Source of the DNA: Vermamoeba vermiformis
Taxonomy: Eukaryota; Tubulinea; Echinamoebida
Assembly: GCA_045837725.1 (NCBI GenBank)
Contig: JBEWZL010000109.1
Coordinates: 1-64,000 of the forward strand
DNA length: 64,000 nucleotides
Direction of reading: 5' to 3'
In this document: one piece after another, positions 21,563 through 31,500 of the stretch
Numbering within the stretch: the first letter of the stretch is position 1
How the letters are laid out: each line of letters opens with the position of its first letter
Position numbers and translations under genes: made by a program
Notes under the pieces: model-generated
Told to the model about the DNA's origin: nothing
The model's input: only the letters and a program-made list of their open reading frames with translations
The model's database searches: none

Positions 21563-23143
21563 ATGTGGAAAGTTAATTCCATCCTGGTCGTAGGTTTGGT
21601 ATTTTTTGCCTGGACCTGCTCTGTTGCTACCGCAGATGCGGGCTTGTACAGCAACTACAAAAAATTATTTCCTTTCAATGTAGAGCAGGAAAATAATTTT
21701 GGTATGGCTACTTCCAGAGAGCTGACTGCCTTAGATAATGTTAGACTTTGTAATTTACAACCTGGCCAACAAGTTACTTTGGATGCGACCGGTTACGTTA
21801 ACTGCGACTTCTTGGGCTATGGTAAAGCTATAATTATTTTAATTATTGCGCCCATAATTTTGTGCGCTCTCTCCTTGGTTGGTTGCGTCCTCTACATGTT
21901 CTGCGCCTGCTGCTCTTGCTGCAACTGCTGCATGTGCTGCTGCTGCACTAAGGAACGAAGTCTGCTGTCCAAGTGCATCATGATCATCGTCAAGATTCTT
22001 ATTGCCGTTGCCGCCGCTATTGCCGCCGTAGGCTTTGCCTTTATGCTCACTGGTAGTGCTACAGTTGGTACTGGCATTTTGGAGATTGAACAAACCGGTC
22101 TTGATTTGTTGGACGTCTTCCAAGAGCGCGTGGACAACATCACTTCGCTCGTCAGTCAAATCCCTTCAGATCTCTTCAGCGCCGATATCAGCGTTGCTCT
22201 TGCACGTATCCAAACATTCCCTAAAGAGTTCAAGGACGAGACACAAAAGGTCTTTGATCTAATCAATCAATTTGATAAAGGCCGTCAAGCTGCTATTCTC
22301 ATCGCTGGCATTGGCTGCGTGCTGCTCGTTGCTCTCGGCTTCGTGCTCGCCTTCTTCAAATTGCGCACACTCATGATCTGGTTGTGCGTCTTGCTCTTCC
22401 TCGCACTCTTCGTGCTGTGGCTCAGTTTGGGCGTGCACATCTTTGCCTCGGAAGTCGTTGATGACATGTGCGTGGAAGTGGATATCTTGAAGGCTCAAAT
22501 TGACAATGGTACTGCCAGCGGCTCTGGTCCGCTCGGTTTCTTCGTCAAGTGCAAGAACAACGATCCCAACACTATTGGCATGGTCGGTCAAATCATTGAA
22601 GGTCGTCAGAGTGCCTTAGCCGTTGCTTGCCAAGGTCTGAACAACACGTGCTCTTATCCTGGCGTTTACTGCGTTGGCTACGATCCCGCCAACTGCACCA
22701 TGGACTACATCAAGACGGCTGATGGCAGAGTGCTCATTGCTGATACCGTTGTTAACTGCGACACTGGCGGTGGTAATTTCCAAGATGTGAACAATCCTTC
22801 GCAGTGCGCTACTGTTGTCGGAGCCTCGTACAAGAGCACGAACAGAACCATCAGCGAATGCGCTGCTAGTTGTGACAACACCGACTTGAAGGGCTACTCA
22901 ACGACTGTCCTCGATTACGTCGCGTACATCAGACTCTTTGACTCGCTCTACGACGAGTTCTTGGAAGTGCTCAACTGCCGCTTCGTGTACGACGCGTTCG
23001 TTAGCTTGAGGGACATTATTTGTGGTACTTTCTTGCAAGCTATCAACTACATTGCCGCTGGATCTGGTATCATGGCCGGTGGTGTTTCATTGGGCGTTAT
23101 TTTGATCACATACGTCTTCACTCATTTGCCGTATAAGAAATAA
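21563..23143 (+). CDS. Large membrane protein with Cys-rich juxtamembrane cluster (prominin/tweety-like topology)
   Basis: Single exon, 526 residues, start MWKVNSILVVGLVFFAWTC (signal peptide). An N-terminal extracellular stretch (residues 25-90) is followed by a helix pair: the first ends in an extraordinary cysteine run (residues 112-131, including CACCSCCNCCMCCCC) at the cytosolic face, a likely palmitoylation patch, and the second starts LLSKCIMIIVKILIAVAAAI. A helical ectodomain (residues 185-240), two more helices (265-315), a Cys-rich ectodomain with paired cysteines, and a final helix near residue 505 complete it. Five transmembrane helices with two large loops resemble prominin or tweety proteins, but I see no clear sequence match. 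Codon use is strongly biased toward C/G-ending codons, like actin, so it is probably highly expressed. It is intronless, unlike its neighbours. Confidence 0.75.
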   Translation: MWKVNSILVVGLVFFAWTCSVATADAGLYSNYKKLFPFNVEQENNFGMATSRELTALDNVRLCNLQPGQQVTLDATGYVNCDFLGYGKAIIILIIAPIILCALSLVGCVLYMFCACCSCCNCCMCCCCTKERSLLSKCIMIIVKILIAVAAAIAAVGFAFMLTGSATVGTGILEIEQTGLDLLDVFQERVDNITSLVSQIPSDLFSADISVALARIQTFPKEFKDETQKVFDLINQFDKGRQAAILIAGIGCVLLVALGFVLAFFKLRTLMIWLCVLLFLALFVLWLSLGVHIFASEVVDDMCVEVDILKAQIDNGTASGSGPLGFFVKCKNNDPNTIGMVGQIIEGRQSALAVACQGLNNTCSYPGVYCVGYDPANCTMDYIKTADGRVLIADTVVNCDTGGGNFQDVNNPSQCATVVGASYKSTNRTISECAASCDNTDLKGYSTTVLDYVAYIRLFDSLYDEFLEVLNCRFVYDAFVSLRDIICGTFLQAINYIAAGSGIMAGGVSLGVILITYVFTHLPYKK

Positions 23144-23333
23144 TAGGATCATTTTGTATCGCTTAATGGTGTGTTATTAATAAATTTGCTAGCTTTTATC
23201 TAGTTGTCTCTTCGTCCTCGCAAACAGTTTTTATAAATGCGCATTGGAGGCACGAAATTATCTGATTGTAAATATACTCGCCGAATGTAATGGTATCATA
23301 ATGTTTTATCTACAGCAGATCGCATTCTTAAGA

Positions 23334-24210
23334 CTATTTTTGAATGAATTTTCCTAATTGTTCTGCATCCAACAAAACCGACTTAATGGCGTCTTCAGAA
23401 AGACTGAAAGATGGAGTGTTATTAAAAATGGCTATTAGACGAGAACAGGGCACGTACCTGTACGAGAAAAAATCGCTTTTTGTTTTGGTGTCTTGGATTT
23501 GCACAAATTTGACGCCTTCATCGCTCAGTAATTTGATTTTCTTTTGCGTTTTCTCGCCCGATACTTGACCACTAAATCCACCCAATTTACCTTCCGCTGC
23601 TACCACACGGTGGCTTGAAAATGCAAAGTCAACCCACTATAGAATCCGTTGTACCGTACTTACCAGGGCACGATTGGCGCGAACGGGTTGTTTCTTAACG
23701 CCTAATCATGTATATTAACATTTAAATGCCATGTACAATTATATTTTACCTGTCCAACAGCACGAGGGCTCGATCCAAGTGCTTTCGCGAGCGCTCCATA
23801 AGTTGTAATTTTTCCTGGAAATTATGAGTCAGATTCTAGAAGGTTCTAGTAGTAAAGCATAATTATGCGTGTATAATCTCTTGATCTACACGTGGCATAA
23901 AATCGAGAAGTAGATCAAATGGCAACCAAACATAATTATTTTCAGAAATTTATCATTAGCTCAATATGCATAAACTGTGTATTATAAATATTATAGCGAT
24001 ATCTGTACTAAAGTATGTGGCGATTTATTGCCTACCTTTGGGAATTTTTTGGATGGCAGCATAGACACGCATCTGGAAATCTGTTCGTGGGTTCTTCGCA
24101 ATTGCCTCTTTGGCTACATTGACGAGAACGACGTTAAGAGGAACTTTTTTGATAACTTTTGTTGTCATTGTCTGCAGCATTATTGTAAAAAAAGGCAGGT
24201 CCGTCGTCAT
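23334..24210 (-). CDS. MGMT: O6-alkylguanine-DNA alkyltransferase (MGMT/Ogt family)
   Basis: About four or five exons, 150-180 residues. Removes alkyl groups from O6 of guanine by transfer to its own cysteine. The acceptor motif PCHRVVAAEG is complete; the codon for Cys is split by an intron (TG/C) at about 23660. Upstream exons give FQMRVYAAIQKIPKGKITTYGALAKALGSSPRAVGQALRNNPFAPIVPC, which includes the DNA-binding arginine finger (SSPRAVGQ), and downstream LGGFSGQ follows. The last intron (about 54 bases, GTACGT...TTTCAG) is a multiple of three with no stop, so it can be retained silently. Possible starts are 24210, 24180 or 24168 (MTTKV); the last leaves a cleaner gap to the divergent RanBPM gene. 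The stop is TAG at 23334. Confidence 0.85.
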
Positions 24211-24246
24211 CTTTTATTTTACGTAAGCAGGAGTAGTACAAGCACA
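24211..24246. promoter_or_regulatory. Bidirectional intergenic promoter between MGMT and RanBPM
   Basis: Only 36 bases separate the outermost MGMT ATG (minus strand) from the RanBPM ATG (plus strand), or about 78 if MGMT begins at MTTKV. Both transcripts must start within or across this short interval. Confidence 0.4.
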
Positions 24247-26193
24247 ATGTCTATAGATTTCATATCACCGCCCCTTGAAATTAATCCTGAACCAGAGGCT
24301 GATTGGCCTACGTATTGGAATACGAGAGAAAAGTCACATTACTTGGAGATTGGATTGGATCGACTCAAAGTAAAATATACAGGCAAAGGCCTTCATCCAT
24401 ATGATGTCGGAGTAAGTATCATAGTTTATTTCGATATTTCATTTGCGAGACTCTTCATCTAAGCAAGTTTTCATTGCACATCCGGACAAACGCAAAACAA
24501 TTTCGTTTATTTTTTTATAAATATTCGTAATAATTCGTAATATACTATTCCTTAATATTTATGTTATATTTATTCGCGTATTTCAAATTTCTGAATTACT
24601 GACGTAATTTTTCAAAAAGACAATCCGTACCGCAAAGCCATTACCTTCAAATGTTCCAATAGCCTATTTTGAAATTACAATTATTGATGCTGGTGCACGA
24701 GGGTATGTAATTTACCAACACTTATCCAATGTTATTCATACACTAAAAATTTCAGATCCGTTCAAAATAATTTATTTGGGTATTCATTTAACTTTAAAAT
24801 ATAGGTCTATTGGCATTGGATTATCAACCGAAGGCTTCATTTTGAATAAAAAACCAGGCTGGGACGACAGGTAATTTAAAGGAAAAATTTTTCGTAATTG
24901 CGGATCTAGATCTTGCTAACATTGGTTCTAAATATAGCTCGTGGGGGTATCACTCTGACGGAAAAAAATGTAATGACAATGTCAGGGGCGAGGCTTATGG
25001 CCAACCATTTACAGCCGGGGATATTGTAGGATGTGGCGTCAATTACGCAAAACAAGAGGTCTTCTTCACTTTGAACGGCGTGCATTTAGGCACAGCTTTT
25101 CGACGAATCGGCGAGACAGTGTATCCGACTATAGGCCTGCATAGTCCTGGTGAAATTGTCATTGCAAACTTTGGACAAAATGTTTTCAGGTTTGACGTGC
25201 AACAAATGATCGCCGTAAGTTCTTCCAACAATTTCCTAATTAGGAAATAACAGCTGCCCTTTGTCGTTATATGTTTTTTTCTCAAGCCCTAACCCTCGAT
25301 CTTTGCAGCAAGAAAAGTTTCAGCAAGAAAAAGAAATCAATGAAATGTCGGTCTCTGTGCGCACGATGCACGAGCTCGTAAGAAAATATTTGCTGCACCA
25401 CGGCTACGGCGACACACTGCACGCCTTTGACAAGACGAGCAAGCCAGATGATGTTCATGAACGCGCATTGTATGATAGTTTGGACAATAGGAAACGTGAG
25501 CACAACACGAATTTTTTGACTCGAATTTAATTTTCACTGAACCATTCGTTCATGAAAACTTATTTGGCGCTATTTTTAGGTCTACGTGAGTTGATTATGC
25601 ACGGAGATGTCAAATCAGCGATTGAATTGACGAGCAAATTATATAACGGATTACTGCAGCACCACACTGAAGTTTATTTCTATTTATGTGCGCAACAATT
25701 CCTCGAATTAATTAGGCAATTGAAGTTTGATGAAGCTGTGGTATACGCACAACAGCATTTAGGACCATTTATGGACAGCGAGCACGTGTTTTTGTCGCAG
25801 CACTTGAAGGTACCCCAAATGAAGTCTTTGCAAAAATTTTATGAATTTTATTAACGCCGGTGTTTGCAGGACTGTTGTGCGTTGTTATGTTACACGGAGC
25901 CCATGAAATCTCCGATGAGTCATTTATTATCTGTGACGCAAAGAGAATTCGTCGCGGATAAATTGAACGCAGCCATCGTCCGTAAGTCCGAACACTTTTA
26001 ATCTTTGCAAGAGTTTCGCTAATTGTTGTCTGTTTTTCCTTTTATAGAAATAAGTAATCTCAAGCAATCGCAGTTGGAGTATTTATGTAAATATTTGATT
26101 ATCGCTCAACGAAAACTCCGAGAACAAAACGGATCGAAAGGCGAAGTGTTTAATATGGACGAGATTGTTAATACTGATCAGAAACAATGGTGA
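24247..26193 (+). CDS. RanBPM / Gid1-like SPRY-LisH-CTLH protein
   Basis: Scaffold subunit of the CTLH (GID) E3 ubiquitin ligase in other eukaryotes. About nine exons, roughly 450 residues. An N-terminal SPRY domain runs from YLEIGLDRLKVKYTGKG through SIGIGLSTEGF, SWGYHSDGKK, GDIVGCGVNY and FFTLNGVHLG to YPTIGLHSPGE. Next is a LisH motif (MHELVRKYLLHHGYGDTLHAF), then CTLH (LRELIMHGDVKSAIEL) and the C-terminal helical CRA region (ELIRQLKFDEAVVYAQQHL, ..SHLLSVTQREFVADKLNAAI). Stop is TGA 26191-26193. The domain order and length match RanBP9/RanBP10. Directly after the stop lies a copy of the 12-bp palindrome TGACACGTGTCA (26208-26219). Confidence 0.92.
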
Positions 26194-26305
26194 TCGAGGG
26201 TTCGTTTTGACACGTGTCATTTTTTGTGACACTTGCTCACGTAAATAATCGCAACTTTGTACAAAATGTAAAAAAAAACCTTTTTAGCAATAAACAAATT
26301 ACAAT

Positions 26306-28151
26306 CTACATAAAAGGCCCTGGATTATTGTGCCAAATGATATCATCTCCATTTTGGTTAAAATTTGGCAGTTCGACTTGAGCAAAGAGCCTCTGGGCTT
26401 TAATAATAGCCTTGAGGTCAATATCAATCTCCATGCCAAGTTTTTTCAACAAATCAATCTTTGCTTGAATTTGTTTGGAATGCAATTTGATCATCGAATA
26501 TTTTTTGAGTTCTTCTTTGAGTACGGCTGGATCGAGTGGACAGCCCTCTTGTACCAAATATTGTACCTGTTCTTCGGTGCCCTGTAATATGGCTCTTACA
26601 AATGCGTTAGTACTCCACGGGCCTATCAAAAATATATCATTATCAACCATATTAAATAATTACTAGTATAGTATTTTGTACGTACATCCATGCTCGCGCA
26701 AGTACTTCAAACATTGCATTCGATTACAGACCAATGCTTCAATCAGCACCGATTCGTCCAACGCACCACCATGCTCGCACACATAAATCAAGCAATCCAA
26801 TTTGTCATATCGTGCTGCTAACTTCGCGGAAGTGCTAAACAACTGGGCTCCGTGCTCGTGTGCAAATTTCAAACAACTCAAACGTCCTTATTCAAAGCCG
26901 GTGGTGGTGAATTAATTGAATTTGACATGTTCCAATAAAGTCCACCCAAAATTACATTGCAAATGTCATCAGGCATTGGACATCCTGCGTCATCGGTTAG
27001 TCCTCAGATTTTTTCCCATTTAACCAAAGCGTCACACGTACCGTTTTCAATCGCGTATTTCATGCATTTGAAGTGTCTGTGGGCAGCTGCTATTTTGACA
27101 GTCTCGCTCGTCCATTCAGCACCGTTCTCGTGCGAGTACTTCAAAGTCTCGTAATTTCCAGTCTCAGCTGCACGGTAACAGGTCGTGGATTGAAACGACC
27201 AGCCTAATGAACGCAAGTACTTCATGCAGTCCACGTGACAATCGTACGAGTACAAAAGACTCCTATGGTTAACATTTACAATCTTCTCAACTTCAACGAG
27301 GTACTTTAAGAACTCCACATTGCCCGTCGCAAAAACAGCGCTGAGTACCGCAGTAATATTTTCTGGGCCATCTGCGTGAAAAAATTGGTGAGTAGATTGA
27401 TGCTAGAGTGACACTTGGACACGTCGGTGACACGTGCACTTACATCCGATAGACCGGAGATATTTATACATGTCTAGGTGGCCGTACTTTGCAGCTTTAT
27501 CACATGCATCTGAGCTGATTAAACAGTTGTGCTCTCGTAGGTATTGCAGGACTTCTACATTGCCGCTCATTATGGCATTGATGCTCATACTTTTGTACAT
27601 TGTTGAAACGTTCCAAACACATCCATTATCTCTCGCGTATTTGAGTACTTCCAAGTGACCTCCTCGTGCAGCCATTTCGCACGTTCCTAGCAAATTAAAG
27701 GTTGGAAAATTTTGAAAGATCCCGATCAAAACTTAGAATGGCTTACCTTCGCTAAATCTAACGCCATGTCCTCGCATTAATTTGATACATGATAAAGCAC
27801 CCCACTCTGCTAATACAGGCATCGTAGCAATGCGAAGGTTGTGAGATTTCTCTTTGATCTTGTTTGCAATCGCGTAATCTTTCACTGCTTGATAGAATCG
27901 CTTGCAAACTAATTTTAAAAATGGTAAAATAAATTCTATTTCGTTAACCACTGGATAATATCTTCTTTCAACGCTCAGATGGCATAAAATTAAATTCCAC
28001 AGCTCTTTAGGGACTCTATCTGGATCCTAATTGATATTTTGTATGTCAGATTACTCAAATTAATATCTAAAAATGCTAAAAGCTTTAAACTTGAGTAATT
28101 CGCTGCACTTACAAAGACCAACTGATCCTCAACGGTTATTGTGGCTTCCAT
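26306..28151 (-). CDS. F-box-like ankyrin-repeat protein
   Basis: Six or seven exons, about 490 residues, stop TAG at 26306-26308. The N-terminus has an F-box-like segment (RVPKELWNLILCHL ... FLKLVCKRFYQAV). The rest is divergent ankyrin repeats of 26-33 residues with the recurrent pattern A-x-x-G-H-L-x-x-L-K-Y-A-R-E-N-G-C: for example AARGGHLEVLKYARDNGC, GNVEVLQYLREHNC, YGHLDMYKYLRSIGC, GNYETLKYSHENGAEW and YDKLDCLIYVCEHGG. Such proteins occur as large families in amoebozoa and in their giant viruses. F-box plus repeats implies an SCF substrate adaptor, but the F-box is weak. No membrane segment or signal. Convergent with RanBPM: the two stops are 113 bp apart. Confidence 0.8.
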
Positions 28152-28551
28152 TTCCTTGTGCGCTGTGATAATTATATCCCCAGTGTCGTAGTATTATCAA
28201 ATTGTTGGATGAAAATAATAGTTGGCGTTTCTGACATTCTGATTTTTCAAGTGATTCAAAATTGCTCGTTAGAATTTGGTTCTTCTAGGCACACTATGCT
28301 AATTAATGCTATAATAATAAACTATAGTTCATATATTCATTTTACAATCGCTTTTATTGCGTCTAATCGTACATTACACTTCGGCTATTTGATTTTTGTT
28401 TTTTGTTTTTTGACAACAATCGATTGAAGTGCCGCATTAAATATGGTGAATAATAATACAAGAGGTAACAATACCATATAAATAATCGCTACGGCAACAA
28501 CAAAGTATTATCGTTATTGTAACCGTTTTCAAATCCGGATGTGGATCCGCA

Positions 28552-31500
28552 TTATTTCTTCTGTGGCTCTATCTTCAATGAAATTTGATAGAGTTCTTCT
28601 TCCGCCATTGTATTATCTAACTTTTCCAAGAACATTTCCAATTCTGGCTCAACTTGATGCAAGTAATCGTGTCCTTGATACTTCTTGATCTCCTTCACGA
28701 TTGCGTACAACATGCGCAGCTTTTCAAAGTTGATCATATCGCCAGGCAATATACTCATATTGGTCTCTTCGATCGCAAATAAAAATTTGGTAAACAAGCC
28801 TGGAAATTTGGGATCAGATCGTGCCGTCAAAGTTGGATCTTCAAGACCATTTACTTACCTATATAAGGTACTACGGGCAAGTGTGCTTGTGCTAAAGCAT
28901 CACGATAATTCTTATAATTGAATCGCATGCTGAATAGCTCGTCGATCTGTTCCAAGATCTTGATCGACTTTTTGTGCACTTTCTGTACGATGAATAAGAG
29001 CATGAGATAGTGTCACAATAACAATAAGTACATGAGTAATAACGTACCACCCACGTGCTCTTCAGACGTGAAATAGAGACAGCGTTCATGGCCGTGAAGA
29101 TTGCCAGGGCCGTGTTGAAGTTGTTCTCTTCAATGCACGCAGCAGCAATGTCCAAGAAGTGCGAGATCGCTTGTGCTCGTTGTTTTGAATTAGCACTGCC
29201 CAGAACAATCGATTGAACCCATCGTCCCAACTACATTGCACGTTAGTAATTGGCTCTGAACTAACTCAATGACTATAACTCACAGTATTGAAACGAACTG
29301 TCATCTTGACAAAGTTGACGCCATTGACTGGATCCACGAAAGACTGCATGAAAAGGGTCAGTAACTCAGCCACATATGACAGCTAATCCGACGTACCTTA
29401 TTCAAACACTCACGAGGAGTGATCGCTTTAAACAATCGATGATCAATGGCGCTCAATGCATTGGCAATCTTGCGTGCATCAATCGTTAAAATATCAATCT
29501 TGCTCTTGCTCTTGCTGGCCTCGATCTTCTTTTGCTGTTCCTTTTGCTAAACACGCCTTTGTTAGACAACCCCGTAGTACAGTAAATAAGCTACACGTAC
29601 CAAAAAGTTGGATTTGATTTGGTTCAGTGTTGCAGGCAAGAACATGTCGTTCAAGAACTGCGACACGATCGTCTCTTCTTCTTTCGTTTTGAACGTGTCA
29701 CGTGTCGTGCTGCGAATGAACTGCTTGAACTTGTCGACAAAGACTGGCTTCTTTTGAAATTCTTCACGTTGTGTTTTCACCCACATCTTGAGCAATTGCA
29801 GAATTCTACAAAAATGTTAGTTCCAGTGCGCTTTAAACCAAGAATGAACGTACCTGACTCTGTTGTTCAACTGCCACTTCTTCAAGTCCGTGCCACTCAT
29901 CTTGTGGAAAACAGCGACGAGCTTATCGAGCAGATCTTGTGGCTCGATGAAGTAATAATACGCAATCAAGAACAAGTCAATAAAGTCTCGGTCTGTGGAG
30001 GAGTTAGAATATGCAAACTCGACGTGTCATTGCAGTACGTACCATTGTAATTCGTGTCTAACAGCTTGGCAACCAAATTATCAATCTTCGATGACTGAAT
30101 AATCAAGTGACCTTCTTTCATTTGATACGCGATATCAGGGAATGATTTCTGGGAATTAATCTGTTAGCCAGGGCACGATTTAAGTGCACCTAGGACTTAC
30201 GCTAAATATATATTTTCGCTCAGCAATCAAAACCTTCATCAAGTTGGTGACTTTTTGGTCCATTTCTTTGTCGTCCTGGCTGAAATTAAGAATGCACTTT
30301 TCACGAGGAATAGGTTCGACGGCATTATCCTTCTCGGCCTCGGCAGCATTAGTGTCGCTCTTGCTCGGTGAAGCCTTCTTGCTCTTTAATGTGTTGTTCT
30401 TGCTGCGTGTCGCTGGTGACTTTGTGCCAATGCTTTCATCAGAGGTGTTCAGTGACCGGACAAACACGCCAGCCGAACTTCTCAGCATGTTATTCACGTT
30501 CAGCAAAGCTGTGTCGCTTTGAGATTGTTCAGGTCGTCTTGGTTCGACTTCAGTCTCTTCATTGGCCTCGGGAATAGCCGCTGCCTTCTCTGGTGTCTTG
30601 TTCAATTGCCCAGACTCGGACAGCTCGCTCTCAGACTCTTCAGTCTTGGGCACCGAAGCGGGGCCAGTCCACGACATGCGCTTCTCGAGCGTACGTCTCG
30701 GTGAGGCCTCATTGGAGTCTTCGATGTTGGCAAGGGTTAAAGCGTTGGGTGGTGTACTGGATGGGGTATGTGACTGCGAAATGTTGTCCTTGAACGAGGA
30801 TCTCTTTCGGATCTTCGACCTAGAACTTGCTTTTGATTGGTCGACGATATTATCCGTGGATTTACTCTCGATTATTTCTTTCTTTGGCTTAGGAGATTGC
30901 TTGTTCTTTTCTTTCTCCTGCAGAACGGTCCGTTAATCTCCGCATTAATCTCGCGAAGATTCAAATTTTTCCGATATTACGTACCTTTTGCTTCTCCTTC
31001 TCTTTGTTCTTTTGTCCCTTGTTCTTCTTAGTGGTGACTTTCGGCGAATCGACTGTTTCTTTTCGTTCTTCACTTTCTTCCTTTTTATCCTTCTTGTCCT
31101 CGTCTTTGTCTTTCTTCTCCTTCTCGGGTGTCTCTCGTGTACTATCTTTTGGTGCCTCTTCCACGGGCTTTTCCTCCGTTCTGCCGGTCTCAGGTCGAGG
31201 TGTAGTTCCCGGCAAGTCCGTCAACGACGGCTGCGGTGAGAGCGAATTGATGGGCTTGATGACTTCAAAGCGACTTGACAACAAGGAGTGTCGCTTGGCC
31301 AATGCAGCACCAAAGCAAAGCAACAACTCTTCAGTCTCGCGCTTGCTCCAGGCAACTGTCTTAGCCTCGAGTTCTTCTTTCGTCAATTCGACTTCATTGC
31401 TCGTAGACGACTCTGCTTGTGGATCTTCGGCTTGTTGTTCGCCGCTGCTTTGATCTTTCTTGTCGTCCTTATCGTGCTTCAAGTTAAATGACTTGGATAC

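Noticed and set aside
28832-29300. eIF4G/MIF4G identity for the large minus-strand gene
   Set aside because: The helical C-terminal part first suggested MIF4G, but RasGEF N-terminal and CDC25 motifs and the RhoGAP region decide for a RhoGAP-RasGEF protein.
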